Of a DNA stretch of 64,000 bases, positions 62,827 through 64,000 are shown one piece after another. The notes below the pieces were generated by a model that did no database searches, was not told the origin of the DNA, and saw nothing but the letters and a program-made list of their open reading frames with translations. The translations under genes were made by a program, and so were the position numbers. The stretch's first letter is position 1. Every line of letters begins with the position of its first letter. Origin of the DNA: Candidatus Melainabacteria bacterium (lineage in GTDB: Bacteria > Cyanobacteriota > Vampirovibrionia > Obscuribacterales > Obscuribacteraceae); the NCBI GenBank assembly GCA_003963305.1, contig RXJR01000010.1, forward strand, positions 1 through 64,000, read 5' to 3'.

Positions 62827-62876
62827 TCGGTGGAAGAATCACAGCATCAGATGCGGTACCAGAAGATCACGTCTGC

Positions 62877-63434
62877 TTACTTGCTCGGGCGCTCCGAACG
62901 CAAGATGCCGAGCTTCTCCATCGTGGCGCGAACGCCGGCAGCTGCAGCCTGGTTGTTCCAGTCGATGGCAGCGTTGTAGCTTTCGAAGTAGCGAATCTCC
63001 ACCTCGCGCCCAACCGGAGCCCAGCCGGCGATGGTGGTCGGATACTCGGAGAGCACTTCACCGCGGCGCGACACGTGAGCCACGCCGGTGATGGCGTTCA
63101 GAGTGAACTGCACATGGTCGTTTTCCAGGCGCAGCTTCTCCTTCGTGGCCTTCAGACCGATGAAAGCGAGACGCGCCTGCTTGCCGACTTCCGCCCAATC
63201 GGCGATCGAACGCTCGCTGCCTTCGACCGTGAGCCACTGCGAAAGCGGCGTCTCAGCGCCAACGACGGGGTTGCGGAGGATGCGCGCTGTGCCTCGGTCT
63301 TCCGAGATCTGATAGCGGAATTCGCCCTGGCTGACATGGTCGCCCTTGGCGATTTCGAGAGCCTTGATGTAGGGACGCAACCCGTGGATGGCGTGTCCGA
63401 CGAGTTTGCGTGCCAAGTTGCTGGTGGTGGTCAT
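62877..63434 (-). CDS. Unknown GC-rich-block protein
   Basis: A 185-residue soluble protein starting MTTTSNLARKLVGHAIHGLR. It is mixed alpha/beta, with strands near QFTLNAITGVAHVSRRGE and EVEIRYFESYNAAIDW. There is no signal peptide and no motif I know. AAAAGGAAAA lies a few bases before ATG 63434. Its codons are GC-rich, matching blocks A to C, and it is the sole gene of block D. Function unknown. Confidence 0.78.
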   Translation of the reverse strand: MTTTSNLARKLVGHAIHGLRPYIKALEIAKGDHVSQGEFRYQISEDRGTARILRNPVVGAETPLSQWLTVEGSERSIADWAEVGKQARLAFIGLKATKEKLRLENDHVQFTLNAITGVAHVSRRGEVLSEYPTTIAGWAPVGREVEIRYFESYNAAIDWNNQAAAAGVRATMEKLGILRSERPSK

Positions 63435-63942
63435 GGGTTTTCCTTTTCCAGTTATCTGGTTATTAATGCCGCGGTCATTCAGCACCACGGGCAGTGCAAA
63501 ATTGAGACTTCCGGAAATTCCGGAGAGCCTGGGAAGTGCAGCCCGACATGAGCTGACTGAGTCCACCTGCAACCTGCTGACGTCCTTTCGTTCGTTCGAG
63601 CGCTGCAACACAGCCGTGCGAACAACCGCAACGACTGGTACCGAATCGCGACTGCGAACCGGTTATGGGTGGGTACCGTCCTCTTCTCCACGCCGTGGCG
63701 AAGAGTTTTGAATGCTTCTGTAGACGCTTGCTTGCTTGGTGAAGGTGCGAGAAGACAGCGTTGGGAAAAGAGGGAGGGTTAAGTTCAAACCTAAGAAAAA
63801 AATGTAACTGGATCAACGATTAGAGACTATGGAGTCTTAAAGGTCCTCTAAAGAGATTTAGTACTCATGACAGGAGAGCAACAGCCCGTCAAAAGAGAAA
63901 CTGTAAAAAATCCGACAGACTTGAAATTATTCGCTTTGAAAC
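63435..63942. promoter_or_regulatory. Long leader of the block D gene and right boundary
   Basis: The minus-strand leader contains TCCGGAA/TTCCGGA (63510-63524), a near-perfect palindrome. GC content falls to host level around 63700. The leader is about 270 bases or more, similar to those of block A. No gene is seen, and the right-hand part (63700-63860) is featureless. Confidence 0.4.
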
Positions 63943-64000
63943 ATGACTGGATTAATGGGTAGCGAACCGGAACAAGCACTTGGCATCATCGCTTTCCTGA
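63943..64000 (+). CDS. Possible start of a gene running off the window
   Basis: An open frame from ATG 63943 (or 63955) reads MTGLMGSEPEQALGIIAFL to the window end. No ribosome site is convincing. Too short to identify; another frame from 63867 ends at TAG 63960-63962 after 31 residues. Confidence 0.25.
   Translation, partial: MTGLMGSEPEQALGIIAFL

Noticed and set aside
1-64000. Prophage considered as the source of the GC-rich blocks
   Set aside because: No capsid, portal, terminase, tail, lysis or integrase gene is visible. The blocks are separated by long host-like stretches. A phage origin of single genes remains possible.

Overview
The window reads as a chromosomal stretch of a Gram-negative bacterium. 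It has a lipoprotein-anchored RND efflux pump, an OmpA-like protein, several signal peptides, many TPR proteins and two large Ser/Thr kinases. It also has a B12-dependent class II ribonucleotide reductase (NrdJ) and a zinc-binding-type ribosomal protein S4. That mix would fit an Obscuribacterales-like member of the Vampirovibrionia (Melainabacteria). This placement is an inference from gene style; no marker here proves it. Host genes sit near 48% GC in a sample line (13021-13080, hand count 29/60).

Superimposed on this background are four GC-rich blocks with strongly C/G-ending codons. Hand counts are 42/60 at 1021-1080, 36/60 at 30961-31020 and 36/60 at 63121-63180. Block A (1 to about 5450, + strand) carries the tail of an unknown gene, a four-S1-domain protein, two tandem paralogues of which one is a Fic protein, a patatin-like lipase, a protein ending in QLELF, and an isochorismatase-like hydrolase. 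Block B (about 29940-33375, +) carries a metallophosphoesterase, a HAD-like protein and a metallophosphoesterase relative that has lost its metal ligands. Block C (about 35151-35590, -) carries one 72-residue Cys/His protein. Block D (about 62786-63700, -) carries one 185-residue unknown. Genes in these blocks tend to have long untranslated leaders, GNRA or UUCG tetraloop hairpins, and long inverted repeats after the last gene. No capsid, terminase, integrase or plasmid replication gene is visible.

Host layout from left to right. 5597-7482 is a minus-strand operon of small proteins and a patatin. 8274-10380 holds rpsD, a PIG-L deacetylase and a secreted unknown. 10384-12570 is a membrane Ser/Thr kinase with a leucine-rich sensor. 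12821-14763 holds a secreted TPR protein and a coupled unknown. 14862-19661 holds a DUF1444-like protein, a small beta-solenoid protein and a second kinase. 19826-20602 is a hydroxybutyrate dehydrogenase. 21519-24587 is nrdJ. 24775-28279 holds a LysM/cysteine-protease-like protein and two unknowns. 28589-29557 is a degenerate DnaJ. 33469-34921 holds a zinc ribbon protein and a VWA protein. 35908-42221 holds a TPR lipoprotein, a large scaffold protein and a degenerate GGDEF protein. 42343-46840 is a heavy-metal RND pump. 46912-49883 holds secreted and membrane unknowns. 50003-52823 is a patatin divergent from a MocR-like regulator. The right end holds a GNAT-like protein, ribokinase, a histone-deacetylase-like protein, a fourth patatin, flavodoxin, an OmpA-like protein and small secreted proteins.

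The most coherent possible undescribed system is a signalling set that shares two unnamed domains. The kinase at 17679-19661, the scaffold at 37302-40733 and the GGDEF-like protein at 40962-42221 are linked by an N-terminal beta-type domain (kinase and GGDEF protein) and by a repeated helical domain (kinase and scaffold). The second strong candidate is the set of scattered GC-rich blocks. Their patatin (3390-4172) is a near-full-length relative of the host-codon patatin domain at 57413-59221, which ties the foreign-looking material to this lineage.
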